Shown here: positions 1 through 8,404 of the stretch, piece after piece
Layout: each line of letters begins with the position of its first letter
How positions within the stretch are numbered: the stretch's first letter is position 1
Source: a bacterium
GTDB taxonomy: Bacteria; Babelota; Babeliae; Babelales; GCA-2401785
Direction: 5' to 3'
Length of the DNA: 64,000 nt
Assembly (NCBI GenBank): GCA_023249975.1
Contig: JAHFBP010000005.1
Coordinates: 1 to 64,000 of the forward strand
Translations under genes and position numbers: made by a program
Notes under the pieces: model-generated
Told to the model about the DNA's origin: nothing
The model's input: the letters and a program-made list of their open reading frames with translations, nothing else
The model's database searches: none

Positions 1-60
1 GTGACGCGTGAAAGTGGCTTGTGTGATCGGTGCGTAGCTGTTTTGGGAGTTGCTGAGTAA
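1..60 (+). CDS. 3' end of a gene, possibly isoleucyl-tRNA synthetase (partial)
   Basis: Frame 1 is open from the window edge to a TAA at 58-60 and encodes 19 residues ending ESGLCDRCVAVLGVAE. The LCDRC segment resembles the last Cys pair of the C-terminal zinc-binding domain of IleRS, which normally lies a few residues before the stop. Only the tail is visible, so ileS is inferred from one short motif; other zinc-binding C-termini would also fit. Confidence 0.4.
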   Translation: MTRESGLCDRCVAVLGVAE

Positions 61-70
61 TTTTTAGTCG

Positions 71-231
71 ACCCTTCGATACATTTTGTTTCACAAAACA
101 CTCAGCGCATGCGGAACTAGGAATGGAAGTCTTATTAAAATAAGATAAAGATTTTCTAATTAATAAGAGAATACTACTTCTCTCCCGCATGCGCTGAGTG
201 TTTTTTCGTAAGAAAAAATGTATCGAAGGGT
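71..231. repeat. Long imperfect inverted repeat, arms 71-114 and 185-231
   Basis: The left arm begins ACCCTTCGATACATTTTG and ends CTCAGCGCATGCGG. The right arm is its near-complete reverse complement, differing mainly in the short A/T-rich centre of the arm. Each arm also contains its own small palindrome (TTTTGTTTCACAAAA and TTTTTTCGTAAGAAAAAA). The 70-bp spacer is AT-rich and non-coding. Part of the right arm recurs at 23253-23283, so this is a dispersed element. It sits between the upstream gene and cmk and could act as a terminator or a small non-autonomous mobile element. Confidence 0.75.
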
Positions 232-255
232 GTAAAACCTAGAAAGTAAAAAATT

Positions 256-954
256 ATGATTATAACCATCGATGGACCAGCCGGAAGCGGAAAATCTTCT
301 GCTGCGCGCATTGTTGCCAAAGAATTGGGTTACGCCTTACTCAACACCGGAATGTTGTATCGTGCGGCAGCCTATGTGGTGCTGACGCGACATAACTTTG
401 AAGTTCAAGGTGAGTTTCCAACATTCAGCGATGAGGCATTTGAGCGCCTTACCAATCCGGATGAAGACGATCTTGCTGCCCTTGAACACTTGGAGTATCA
501 CGTTGAAGGTCCGAGCGTAACTGAGGCAACGATTGACATCACCTCTCGATTGTACGAGCCGTGGATAGACAAGCCATCGGCAGTGATCAGTCAAAATGAA
601 GATGTGCGTGACATTATTGTTGCCATGCAGCGAGCTGTTGCGCAGAACCATGATGTTGTGGCTGAAGGGCGAGATTGTGGATCAGTGGTTTTTCCAGATG
701 CAGAATTCCAGTTCTTTTTGACGGCATCGCTTGATATTCGTGCGCAACGCATTGCAAGTGATGCTGAACGCGGCAGAGGGGTTGATTTTGCGACTCTTAA
801 GCAGCGGCTGGCCGAACGTGATGAGCGCGACATGAACCGTAGTATTTCACCTCTTCAAGTTTCCTCCAATGCCAGAGTGATCGACAATTCAAATTTGTCG
901 ATGGCTCAAACCGTTGATCGAATTGTTAATGTCGTCAAATACGGCCAGGAATAG
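256..954 (+). CDS. cmk: Cytidylate kinase
   Basis: Phosphorylates CMP and dCMP with ATP in pyrimidine nucleotide salvage in the cytoplasm. The protein opens with IDGPAGSGKSSAARIVAKEL, the P-loop typical of bacterial (d)CMP kinases, followed by LLNTGMLYRAAAY of the nucleoside-binding region. The middle holds the EGRDCGSVVFPDAEFQFFLTA segment (family: GRD.GTVVFPdA..KiFLtA), and RDERDMNRSISPL is the C-terminal lid motif (family: RD..D..R..sPL). At 232 residues it is of normal length. The start ATG is preceded by an AGAAAG purine stretch. Confidence 0.95.
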   Translation: MIITIDGPAGSGKSSAARIVAKELGYALLNTGMLYRAAAYVVLTRHNFEVQGEFPTFSDEAFERLTNPDEDDLAALEHLEYHVEGPSVTEATIDITSRLYEPWIDKPSAVISQNEDVRDIIVAMQRAVAQNHDVVAEGRDCGSVVFPDAEFQFFLTASLDIRAQRIASDAERGRGVDFATLKQRLAERDERDMNRSISPLQVSSNARVIDNSNLSMAQTVDRIVNVVKYGQE

Positions 955-965
955 CATGACAATTG

Positions 966-3317
966 TTACTCCTCTATTGGCGCTCCTATGTTGATTTGAT
1001 TGGCAAGGGGAAAGGTAAGTGGATTTTCTTGCATCGGGACTAATTCTTGAGCTTTGAATTGATCGGGGGTTTTGAGCTGCGTGGTTTCTGCAGAAGGAGC
1101 CATTGGCTCTTGTGATGATGAAATATACATCACAGGGCCCCAAATGTCGGCCAGCTTTGATCGTGCTTCATTTTGATCAGCAATTTCTATGTCAGGATCG
1201 GAGTCGTTCTCCTTGTCTTGTAAGAAGATACAGCTTTCGTTGAGGACTTCTTTTGCCGTTGCATGAATATTAAGGGGGTCAAAATGAGTGCTGTAGCTTT
1301 TGGTTGTTGGATATACCAATCGAATTTCATACCCATTTTTGAGAGCATCAGAAAGAACAATCGGGCCCCTGGGAGTAATGTATCGTTTGCGGGTGACCTC
1401 AAAGCTTTGGGCGCGTTTGTCGTAATCGCTTCGGGCATGAATGAGGTTCTTTTTATGCACAGAATTTTGCTCGAGCATTTTTATGTAATTTGCTAGATGT
1501 GCATAGTTTTCTCTAATTGTGTTATTAGCTGCCTCATAGTCTTGTAACGTTTTTGGTTGAGTCGACATGGGAAGAACAACCAGTTTTTCGGTTTTTTCTG
1601 TAAATTCTTGGTGTTTGTCAGCATTGCTTTTTTCAGAGTTGAACAGATCATCAAGTTCGCGTGTTAATGTTTTTTTATCAGTAAAATATTCATCAACAGG
1701 AAAGTTTTCCAATTTAACGAGAGTCGGTATGAGCTGGCCTAAAAACGCTTGGTATTCTTTGTAGGCGTCAAGTGCTTTTTCTAAATTACTTTTTTCTTTT
1801 TCGAGATTATCTTTTTGATCAATGCCAATTTTGTTTTGGTCAAATGGGTTTCCATTATTTTTTGTGGATACATTATTCTTGGGTTTATCTGCATTTTTTT
1901 TCTCGTGTTTTTTTATACGACCAATTTCTTTATTGATTTTTCGAGCAAGAGAGAGCATTTCATCAAAAAAATGTCCTTCTTTTTGTGTGACAAAGCCGTG
2001 ATATGCTCGGCCTATAGTTTCAAAATACTTGGACCCAGGAGAGGAGCCGTCTTCTTTTGGATCTTTGGGTGTAAACCAAATGTCTTGGTTGGCAAGTTCA
2101 TTGAAAGGGTCGACCAATTCATAAAATTGTTCAATCAAGCCAAGAATTTTCTCTTCTTTAAATTCATTAGTCACAGTCTTTTCTTCAGGTTGGGGTAGAT
2201 ATCCTCTTGTAGCTTGATTTGCTGTATTTGCAGAAGGTGTGTCAGCAGTAGCAGTATTCCCTGATTGGCTCCATGGTGCATTGTGGCCATAATCATTTCC
2301 GTAGCCGTCACCATATCCATAATTACCACCATAATTACCACCATAATTACCACCGTAATTACCACCGTATCCGCCTTGGCCACCTTGATATTTGCGTGAT
2401 TGGCCGCCTTCTGAGCGATATCGACTTTCAGGTTGATAATATGATGACGAAGATCCACGTGAAGGAGAGGAGCCACGGGGTTGATACGCAGCTTGTTTTT
2501 TTTGCTGAATTTTTGGCGTTAATTCTTTAATAATTGGTTGTGCGGCTTTAATAAAAGCATTAGCTTTTTTTATGTATTCTACAAATTGCTTTTTTTGTTC
2601 CTCCGAAAAAACCCGCTTAATTTGTGTTTTTGGAAGTTTTGTTTTTCCTAAAATAAAAAGATCTAAATCATGGTCAGTACTTTTGGGGATTGGCATGAAA
2701 AGGATTTGTTCAAGCACGTCTTCGTGTTTTGCCAAAGCAGCAAGGTCCTCGGCAATTTTATGAGCCTTTTCTTCAGATAATTTTGCTTTTGCGTCAGGGG
2801 AAAGGATTAGCTTTTTTTGCAATTCAGTTGCCACGCGTTTTGATTCGGCAGAGACTGAAAATGCGCCATTAAATCTATCGGCGATAGTAATTCCTAGGCC
2901 AATAGGGTTGTCAATAGCGCTGCGTTTTTGTCGACCCTTGGGTGTAAGAAAACTTTCCAATTCTTTTTTGAGTTTATTCAAATATTCGGTGGCATGAGCT
3001 TTTTCCGTGGAGTTTGATTTTGCTAAAGAACTGTGTGCTTGAGGTGTTGGCTCAGTGTATGCTTGTGGCATGTTATAGGCTGGGTCTTGTTGGAATGCAG
3101 CTTGCTCTTCTTCTTCAATCATGCGATTAAATTCTTCCATTTCCTCGGGAGACATGTTTTCAAGCTCACGCATAAAATCTTCAAAATTGAAATCATCCAT
3201 ATTCATGCCTGGATTGTCAAAATTCATCATCTGATGATCTCTGGGTGCCCTACCCTTAAGTGTTTGAAAAAAAGGCGTCAAGAACAATGCGCACATCATG
3301 ATCTTTTTAAATACCAT
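966..3317 (-). CDS. Large secreted protein with Gly/Asn/Tyr-rich repeat, unknown function
   Basis: About 783 residues if started at the ATG at 3317, which places a signal peptide first (MVFKKIMMCALFLTPFF). An upstream in-frame ATG at 3344 would put nine residues encoded partly by a G tract before it and is less likely. After the signal peptide comes a very acidic, Met-rich segment, then a Lys-rich helical region. A low-complexity stretch of repeated GGNY follows around residues 310-345, and then a long charged, probably coiled-coil C-terminal half. No known domain is recognised. The gene is convergent with cmk, leaving only 11 bp between the stops. The G9 tract before the start is listed separately. 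Confidence 0.85.
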   Translation of the reverse strand: MVFKKIMMCALFLTPFFQTLKGRAPRDHQMMNFDNPGMNMDDFNFEDFMRELENMSPEEMEEFNRMIEEEEQAAFQQDPAYNMPQAYTEPTPQAHSSLAKSNSTEKAHATEYLNKLKKELESFLTPKGRQKRSAIDNPIGLGITIADRFNGAFSVSAESKRVATELQKKLILSPDAKAKLSEEKAHKIAEDLAALAKHEDVLEQILFMPIPKSTDHDLDLFILGKTKLPKTQIKRVFSEEQKKQFVEYIKKANAFIKAAQPIIKELTPKIQQKKQAAYQPRGSSPSRGSSSSYYQPESRYRSEGGQSRKYQGGQGGYGGNYGGNYGGNYGGNYGYGDGYGNDYGHNAPWSQSGNTATADTPSANTANQATRGYLPQPEEKTVTNEFKEEKILGLIEQFYELVDPFNELANQDIWFTPKDPKEDGSSPGSKYFETIGRAYHGFVTQKEGHFFDEMLSLARKINKEIGRIKKHEKKNADKPKNNVSTKNNGNPFDQNKIGIDQKDNLEKEKSNLEKALDAYKEYQAFLGQLIPTLVKLENFPVDEYFTDKKTLTRELDDLFNSEKSNADKHQEFTEKTEKLVVLPMSTQPKTLQDYEAANNTIRENYAHLANYIKMLEQNSVHKKNLIHARSDYDKRAQSFEVTRKRYITPRGPIVLSDALKNGYEIRLVYPTTKSYSTHFDPLNIHATAKEVLNESCIFLQDKENDSDPDIEIADQNEARSKLADIWGPVMYISSSQEPMAPSAETTQLKTPDQFKAQELVPMQENPLTFPLANQINIGAPIEE
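2321..2368 (-). repeat. In-frame 12-bp tandem repeat, four copies
   Basis: Four consecutive near-identical units of AATTACCACCAT on the plus strand encode a GGNY motif on the minus strand, flanked by more degenerate Gly/Tyr codons. The unit length is a multiple of three, so copy-number change would alter protein length without breaking the frame. Confidence 0.85.
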
Positions 3318-3322
3318 AATCA

Positions 3323-3331
3323 CCCCCCCCC
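3323..3331 (-). promoter_or_regulatory. G9 homopolymer at ribosome-binding position
   Basis: Nine consecutive G (minus strand) end five bases before the ATG at 3317 of the secreted Gly-rich protein, where a Shine-Dalgarno sequence would be. No other GGAGG-like sequence precedes this start. A tract of this length is prone to slippage, which would change ribosome-binding strength or spacing. Confidence 0.5.
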
Positions 3332-3641
3332 ATTTTTTCGGCATAAATTCTTAATTTATTCTTAATTCTATCTGAACTTATTACAAGTTAGCATAAGCGC
3401 GGTTGCCTTGGTAATGATATGCAATATTTTATCAACCAGGGTTCATGTTGCGTTGTGGATGAAATGTTTTTGTGAAAAATGGGACTTGTTGAAAAGGCAT
3501 GTTGGTAAAATTTGATTGAGGGCTGCGGGGTTTTGTGATAACGTTAAAGTTGCCTGGTATCTCAACGGGATGTTGAAAAAACTTGGCTTATTTTTGGATT
3601 GCAACTTCATTGAATTAGGTTCATCGAATCAAGGAAAAATT

Positions 3642-4085
3642 ATGTTAGTTTATTTACTTAAAGATGTTGAAAATATCGGCATGCGCGGCACCGTTATCAA
3701 GGTAGCCGATGGTTATGGAAAAAACTTCTTAATTCCACGTAAATGTGCCATTGAAGTTACTGCCGAAAATCGTGCTCATTATGAAAACCGAGTAATTAAG
3801 GCAGAAAGTGACAAAGAAGCTGTCAAATCTAAGCTTGGTATGTTGGCAGAGCACATCAAAGGTATGCATTTGACGATCAAAAAGCGTATACATGATGATG
3901 GTAAGCTTTATGGTTCAGTCAGCCCAGAAGATATCGTTGACCTTCTCAAGGCCAAGGATGTTGCTATCACTCGCAAACAAGTTGTGTTTGGCAAAGCTGT
4001 TCGTTCAGTTGGTGAGCACATGGTTGGTGTTAAATTGAGTACCAAATTCCAACCAGAGTTTAGTCTTAAAGTTGTGAGCGAATAG
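3642..4085 (+). CDS. rplI: 50S ribosomal protein L9
   Basis: 147 residues. The N-terminal RNA-binding domain MLVYLLKDVENIGMRGTV and VADGYGKNFLIPRKCA is the L9 signature, followed by the connecting helix and the C-terminal domain (KRIHDDGKLYGSVSPEDIVDLL). The open frame extends upstream to 3516, but the L9 homology begins at the ATG at 3642, which has AAGGA at 3631-3635. The roughly 300 bp before it contain no gene and must include the leader. It is followed by dnaB, a common bacterial order. Confidence 0.96.
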   Translation: MLVYLLKDVENIGMRGTVIKVADGYGKNFLIPRKCAIEVTAENRAHYENRVIKAESDKEAVKSKLGMLAEHIKGMHLTIKKRIHDDGKLYGSVSPEDIVDLLKAKDVAITRKQVVFGKAVRSVGEHMVGVKLSTKFQPEFSLKVVSE

Positions 4086-4118
4086 CTTTAAGCTTTTTGT
4101 ATTTAGGAGAATTGCCTT

Positions 4119-5567
4119 ATGTCATCTTATGGTGATAATCATAAGCGGCACAACACAGGCAATCTGGTTGACCCTTCGTCTGGCTCAGGACTAAAGGCGG
4201 CAGGCTCGGCTCGTGTTAATGAAAATCGTGTTCAGGAGACGCGCATTTCTATCGGTCGCGAACTGCCCGCAAATTGTGATGCAGAACGTGCCGTATTGTC
4301 TGCTATTTTGCTTAATGAAGAAAACTTTGCATTAGTTTCTGATTTTTTGCTGCCGCAAGACTATTATTTTCGACCACATCAGCTGATTTGTCAGGCACTG
4401 ATTGATCTTTCTTCTCAAAATAAGAGAATCGATTTAGTAACCTTGCAAAATCATTTGGCATCAAGAAATCAGCTTGAAGAAATTGGGGGGATTGTCTACC
4501 TGCTTGATCTGCAGGAAGACATTCCCGCCGTTGGTTTAATTGAACAACATGCTCAGATTGTTAAAGATAAATCACTTTTGCGCAACTTGATAACGACTTC
4601 TTCGGGAATTATCAGCTCGTGTTACGACCACAAAGGTCGAGAACTTGAAGAAATTCTTGATAATGCAGAACAGTCTATTTTTCAGATTGCTCATCGTAAG
4701 GATTCAAAAAGCTTTTTGCCATTTCGCGATATTCTTAACGCAACATTCAAGAGGCTTTCAGCATTAAGCCAACGTGAGGGAATTACGGGGATTACTTCCG
4801 GATTTTCCAAATTTGATGAAATGACTTCTGGGATGCAGAAGGGTGATTTGCTTATTTTGGCAGCACGTCCTTCCATGGGTAAAACTGCACTTGCGCTCAA
4901 CATTGCATGTAATGCTCAAAAAGCCGGCCATGCGGTTGGAATGTTTTCACTTGAAATGTCATCTGATCAATTGGCGATGCGTATTTTGTCGGCTGAGTCG
5001 CGAATTCCACATCATTATATTCGTAATGCGTCGGTAACATCCGATGAATGGAATGTTTTGACCAATACCGCAGCAGAAATTTCTGAGGCTAAACTTTACA
5101 TTGATGATACCCCAACAATTTCAATCATGGAGCTGCGTTCACGGGCTCGCAAGCTCAAGGCTAAGCACAACATAGAATTATTGGTTATCGATTACTTACA
5201 GCTTATTTCTGGTGACTCTCAGCGTCATGAAAATAGAACTCAAGAAATTTCTCAAATTTCACGATGCCTCAAGGCATTGGCCAAGGAATTGGATATTGCT
5301 GTTCTTGCACTTTCTCAGCTTTCGCGTTCATTAGAAGCACGAATTGACAAACGGCCTATGCTTTCTGATTTGCGGGAATCAGGTGCCATTGAACAAGACG
5401 GTGACGTGATTTTCTTTGTATATCGTGACATTGTGTACAACCGCGACACGGAACATCCTGATCTTGCCGAAATTATTATCGGTAAACAGCGTAATGGTCC
5501 AACAGGCGCCGTAACGGTTAGGTTTGCCAATGACATTACGCGTTTTGAGGACGTCCACGAGGGGTAA
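4119..5567 (+). CDS. dnaB: Replicative DNA helicase DnaB
   Basis: 482 residues. The N-terminal primase-interacting domain begins near residue 45 (PANCDAERAVLSAILLNEE). The RecA-like helicase domain has Walker A ARPSMGKTALALNIA near residues 247-260, Walker B LLVIDYLQLI, and the DLRESGAIEQDGDVI segment near the C-terminus. No intein interrupts it. The first 45 residues are a polar extension rich in Ser, Gly and Asn. AGGAG lies before the ATG. It unwinds DNA at the replication fork and probably shares a transcript with rplI and ruvC. Confidence 0.97.
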   Translation: MSSYGDNHKRHNTGNLVDPSSGSGLKAAGSARVNENRVQETRISIGRELPANCDAERAVLSAILLNEENFALVSDFLLPQDYYFRPHQLICQALIDLSSQNKRIDLVTLQNHLASRNQLEEIGGIVYLLDLQEDIPAVGLIEQHAQIVKDKSLLRNLITTSSGIISSCYDHKGRELEEILDNAEQSIFQIAHRKDSKSFLPFRDILNATFKRLSALSQREGITGITSGFSKFDEMTSGMQKGDLLILAARPSMGKTALALNIACNAQKAGHAVGMFSLEMSSDQLAMRILSAESRIPHHYIRNASVTSDEWNVLTNTAAEISEAKLYIDDTPTISIMELRSRARKLKAKHNIELLVIDYLQLISGDSQRHENRTQEISQISRCLKALAKELDIAVLALSQLSRSLEARIDKRPMLSDLRESGAIEQDGDVIFFVYRDIVYNRDTEHPDLAEIIIGKQRNGPTGAVTVRFANDITRFEDVHEG

Positions 5568-5592
5568 GTAATAGGGTGAGAGGGAAGTTGGA

Positions 5593-6264
5593 TTGGAAGG
5601 GGTAAAGCGGGTTCTTGGTGTTGATCCAGGGTTTACAGTCACCGGTTATTCAATACTTTCTAGCGGAACTCAGCCCAGTCAAAGCAGACCAATTCCATCT
5701 AAATCCATAGCATTAATTGCGTGTGGGTACCTGAAATTCAATCCAAAAAATCATTTGAGCCTACGGACTGAAAAATTTTACGATACGATGCGTGATTTCA
5801 TTCTCAAGCACCAAGTAACTCACATCGCTCTGGAAACATCGTTCTTGGGCAAAAATCCACAGGTGTTTTTAAAATTGGGCTATTTACGTGGCATTTTGTA
5901 TCTGCTGGCGGCTCAACATAAACTCGAAATATCTGAATTTGCGCCTCGTGAGGTCAAATCAGCGGTGACGGGGGTAGGGGGTTCGACTAAGGAGCAGGTG
6001 GCATTCATGCTGGCCAAAATGTTCCCACAACTGGAGAGCATTTGCCAAACCGCACGCAATGACGTGACCGATGCTTTGGCTGTTGGGATATGTGGGCTGT
6101 GGAGTGCCGCTGCGGCTGAAAATAGTGTGAATGTTGCCCAAAAATCATTGATACAGAAGGGTGGTTCGGCCCCAAAAAACCATTTGGCAGGGCGAGGCAA
6201 GGCCAATATTCGGAGTATTGCTTCATTAAAATCGTGGCCAGTTCGACTCAAAATCTCTAAATAA
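5593..6264 (+). CDS. ruvC: Crossover junction endodeoxyribonuclease RuvC
   Basis: Resolves Holliday junctions. The catalytic acids are visible: Asp in LGVDPGFTVTGYS, Glu in IALETSFLGKNPQ, and the C-terminal pair in RNDVTDALAVGICG. At 223 residues it is longer than the usual 160-180, mainly through a basic C-terminal tail (RGKANIRSIASLKSWPVRLKISK region). The chosen start is a TTG behind the purine-rich GAGAGGGAAG; no ATG lies near the conserved N-terminus. It begins 25 bp after dnaB. No ruvA or ruvB is in the window. Confidence 0.93.
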   Translation: MEGVKRVLGVDPGFTVTGYSILSSGTQPSQSRPIPSKSIALIACGYLKFNPKNHLSLRTEKFYDTMRDFILKHQVTHIALETSFLGKNPQVFLKLGYLRGILYLLAAQHKLEISEFAPREVKSAVTGVGGSTKEQVAFMLAKMFPQLESICQTARNDVTDALAVGICGLWSAAAAENSVNVAQKSLIQKGGSAPKNHLAGRGKANIRSIASLKSWPVRLKISK

Positions 6265-6365
6265 CCCCAAGAATATATATATGAATATATGATTACTAAG
6301 TTAAAAATTTTGTATATTTATCATGTCTGATAATGCCCATTATGTAAACGCCAAAATTGTATAAA

Positions 6366-6414
6366 CAAGTGATTTAATCAGTGTTTTAAGTAGATATACT
6401 GATTAAATCACTTG
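6366..6414. repeat. Perfect 17-bp inverted repeat with 15-bp spacer
   Basis: The left arm CAAGTGATTTAATCAGT (6366-6382) is exactly complementary to the right arm at 6398-6414. No T tract follows, so it is not a standard intrinsic terminator, although it lies 100 bp after ruvC. It could be an operator, an mRNA 3'-end stabiliser or a remnant of a small mobile element. Confidence 0.85.
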
Positions 6415-6460
6415 AATCAATTAATTAACTTAAGAATTTTAAGAATTTAAGGAACTTAGA

Positions 6461-6496
6461 TAATAAAAAACCCCGAGTGGAGAAATCCACCCGGGG
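6461..6496 (-). terminator. Rho-independent terminator for the recF/RING operon
   Basis: Read on the minus strand, an 11-bp GC-rich stem with one mismatch (plus-strand arms CCCCGAGTGGA and TCCACCCGGGG) closes a 4-base loop and is followed by six T. It lies downstream of the minus-strand gene ending at 6768. Confidence 0.85.
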
Positions 6497-6767
6497 AAAA
6501 GGAGAAAGGAGAGTATTAACAATAGAGGTTTTTACGCCCCTACTGCTCATAAATAATTTTACACCTAACTTATTGAATTGCAAGTTTATTTCCAAGATCC
6601 ATTGCTGCACGGGCTAATTGCCCGAAAAGAATTCTATTAGGCAATTGCCCTGCCTGCATTCAAATTAAACTTCCTCAACCAGCTGTACGATGCTTTGTCA
6701 GGCATAAAATTCTCATTCATAAAGCGAAATATGGACGCCCTTTTCACATTTTTAAGCTGTCGTGAAT

Positions 6768-7490
6768 TTAGTCTGGCAAAAAAACATTTTTGTGTTCTTC
6801 TAAAAGGGACAATATTTTTTCGCATTGAGCAATTTGTAATTCAATCATATTTCTAGATGAATAGGCTGCAATTTTATAAGGAATTGCCCCTAAGTCCCAC
6901 CAAAGTTTTTCAAAAACTGAATTTTCATTATGTTCTATATCTTCGGCAATCATAACAATACAAAAAGTAACAGCTAAAAATATCGATGCAAACAGATCAT
7001 TACCCCGTAAATTGAACAAATTGCTCAATACAGTGGCAGGAACAGTCACACTGAGAAGGTATAGCGTTACGAAAAATGCTTTGGAGAGCACTTCATCACG
7101 GTGATTATATCTTCGTGAATGAATCATTTTTTGTATTTCTGCAAATTTATTTTGAAAAATACACACTTTGTTTTTGGTGATATGTTTTAATCGTAAAATA
7201 CAAGCCTGCTCGACCGCAAGGTCAACACCAAGTCGCTCTGTGTCATTCAAATGATCCATTATCATATGAGAACGTTGGCTTTTTGGTCTAAGGATACTTT
7301 TGGCCTCATCGTTACTTAAAAATTCGCATTCCTTAGCTACATTGAAAATGTTTTCAAAAAACGACATTGTTGTGACTACTTCCTTTAGTTGATCAGAAGT
7401 TGTGGGATTTTCCCAGATTGTTGGCAATACGGACATAGTATTTGGGGCAAAAAAGGCCGAAACTAACAAACTTAATAGTAAAATTTTCAT
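6768..7490 (-). CDS. Membrane protein paralogous to the adjacent RING-finger protein (no RING)
   Basis: 240 residues: signal peptide (MKILLLSLLVSAFFAPNT), a helical region, then two hydrophobic segments near residues 145-165 and 170-190. It matches the upstream gene in order and in short stretches: a helical N-terminal domain, a RLxxI...F..I..MIHSRR-type segment, and two membrane helices followed by a short helical tail. It lacks the C-terminal Cys-rich domain. Its start overlaps the upstream stop by 4 bp (ATGA), implying translational coupling. Function unknown; probably a tandem duplicate that lost, or never gained, the RING. Confidence 0.8.
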   Translation of the reverse strand: MKILLLSLLVSAFFAPNTMSVLPTIWENPTTSDQLKEVVTTMSFFENIFNVAKECEFLSNDEAKSILRPKSQRSHMIMDHLNDTERLGVDLAVEQACILRLKHITKNKVCIFQNKFAEIQKMIHSRRYNHRDEVLSKAFFVTLYLLSVTVPATVLSNLFNLRGNDLFASIFLAVTFCIVMIAEDIEHNENSVFEKLWWDLGAIPYKIAAYSSRNMIELQIAQCEKILSLLEEHKNVFLPD

Positions 7491-8401
7491 AAATATACAT
7501 CTTTTAAGGAATTACAAAGGGGGCAACATGGAGTTCTCTCTCCATGAGTTTTTCGATAATTATTTTCGTATATAGGCAAGCAAGTTTCACAGGCTACTCC
7601 ATGATTTTTACATTGGGGATAAGAGATTAGGTATGTGGTATTCCAACAAATATTACAACGACCAAATTTCAAGTGATCGAAAATTTTTTTAAAAATATTG
7701 GGGTATTTTGAACGATGATCCAACTCTATGTTGCAAAGTTGAATCATAATTTCAGTATTCATCAGTTCTTGATGCCAAAAATTCTGGTTATGATGCTGAC
7801 TATTTTTTATCATAATAATTGTTGAGATTAAGGCTATAAAATTAAAGATAAGCACAGAATATATAAAAGTTTCATTATTAAAAGGACCATGATTTATATG
7901 TATGTACAATAAAGGAAGTCCTTGCGTAAGTAATAATGTAGCTGCGGCAATGGTTGATTTGCGATATGTTATTTCGTAAAAATGAGCTCTGTGTTGAATA
8001 ATATTATTAATAAAAACAAATCGAGTTTGACTCGCCTGTTTTTTTAAATTTATTATATAACTAAGCCGATACATTATTGCTTGGCGCAAAAAAACACTCG
8101 CCTCAAGTTGTTCAGCGATAACACAGACTTGTTGAATGTTTTCTTTGTTAATAAATGTTTTAATAAGCTCAAAAGCCAATAGTTGCTTATTCTCTAATGT
8201 TTTTGGATTCTCAAAAAAAACCACGAATTCTTCGATTTGTTTCTGAGACAAAAAAAATTTTGCTTGATGTAAAAGAAGATCGAGTGGAGGTGTGTTTGTG
8301 CAAATTTCAACCAATTCATCATCCGTGATTTCGGGAATTACTGGCGCACTATTGGGTACACAAAGTATTGCGAAGATCACACTTAAAATTATTTTCTGCA
8401 T
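7487..8401 (-). CDS. Membrane-anchored RING-finger protein, candidate E3 ubiquitin ligase effector
   Basis: 304 residues: signal peptide (1-20), helical domain (about 28-145), two membrane segments (about 150-170 and 178-198) and a C-terminal RING-HC domain. The zinc ligands follow the C3HC4 consensus exactly: C249-x2-C252-x11-C264-x2-H267-x3-C271-x2-C274-x18-C293-x2-C296, including the typical CNIC opening and CPLC close. RING domains recruit ubiquitin-loaded E2 enzymes. Bacteria have no canonical ubiquitin system, so action on a host is inferred. The gene starts 3 bp after the recF stop and couples to the downstream paralogue. Ligase activity is not shown by sequence alone. Confidence 0.85.
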   Translation of the reverse strand: MQKIILSVIFAILCVPNSAPVIPEITDDELVEICTNTPPLDLLLHQAKFFLSQKQIEEFVVFFENPKTLENKQLLAFELIKTFINKENIQQVCVIAEQLEASVFLRQAIMYRLSYIINLKKQASQTRFVFINNIIQHRAHFYEITYRKSTIAAATLLLTQGLPLLYIHINHGPFNNETFIYSVLIFNFIALISTIIMIKNSQHHNQNFWHQELMNTEIMIQLCNIELDHRSKYPNIFKKIFDHLKFGRCNICWNTTYLISYPQCKNHGVACETCLPIYENNYRKTHGERTPCCPLCNSLKDVYL

Positions 8402-8404
8402 TTA

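Larger units (their letters stand above)
6265..6767. other. 503-bp gene-free stretch after ruvC
   Basis: AT-rich non-coding DNA between the ruvC stop and the converging minus-strand operon. It holds a perfect 17-bp inverted repeat, a strong minus-strand terminator (both listed) and small palindromes such as CGGGCTAATTGCCCG near 6611. No open frame here has a ribosome-binding site or recognisable protein. Confidence 0.7.
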
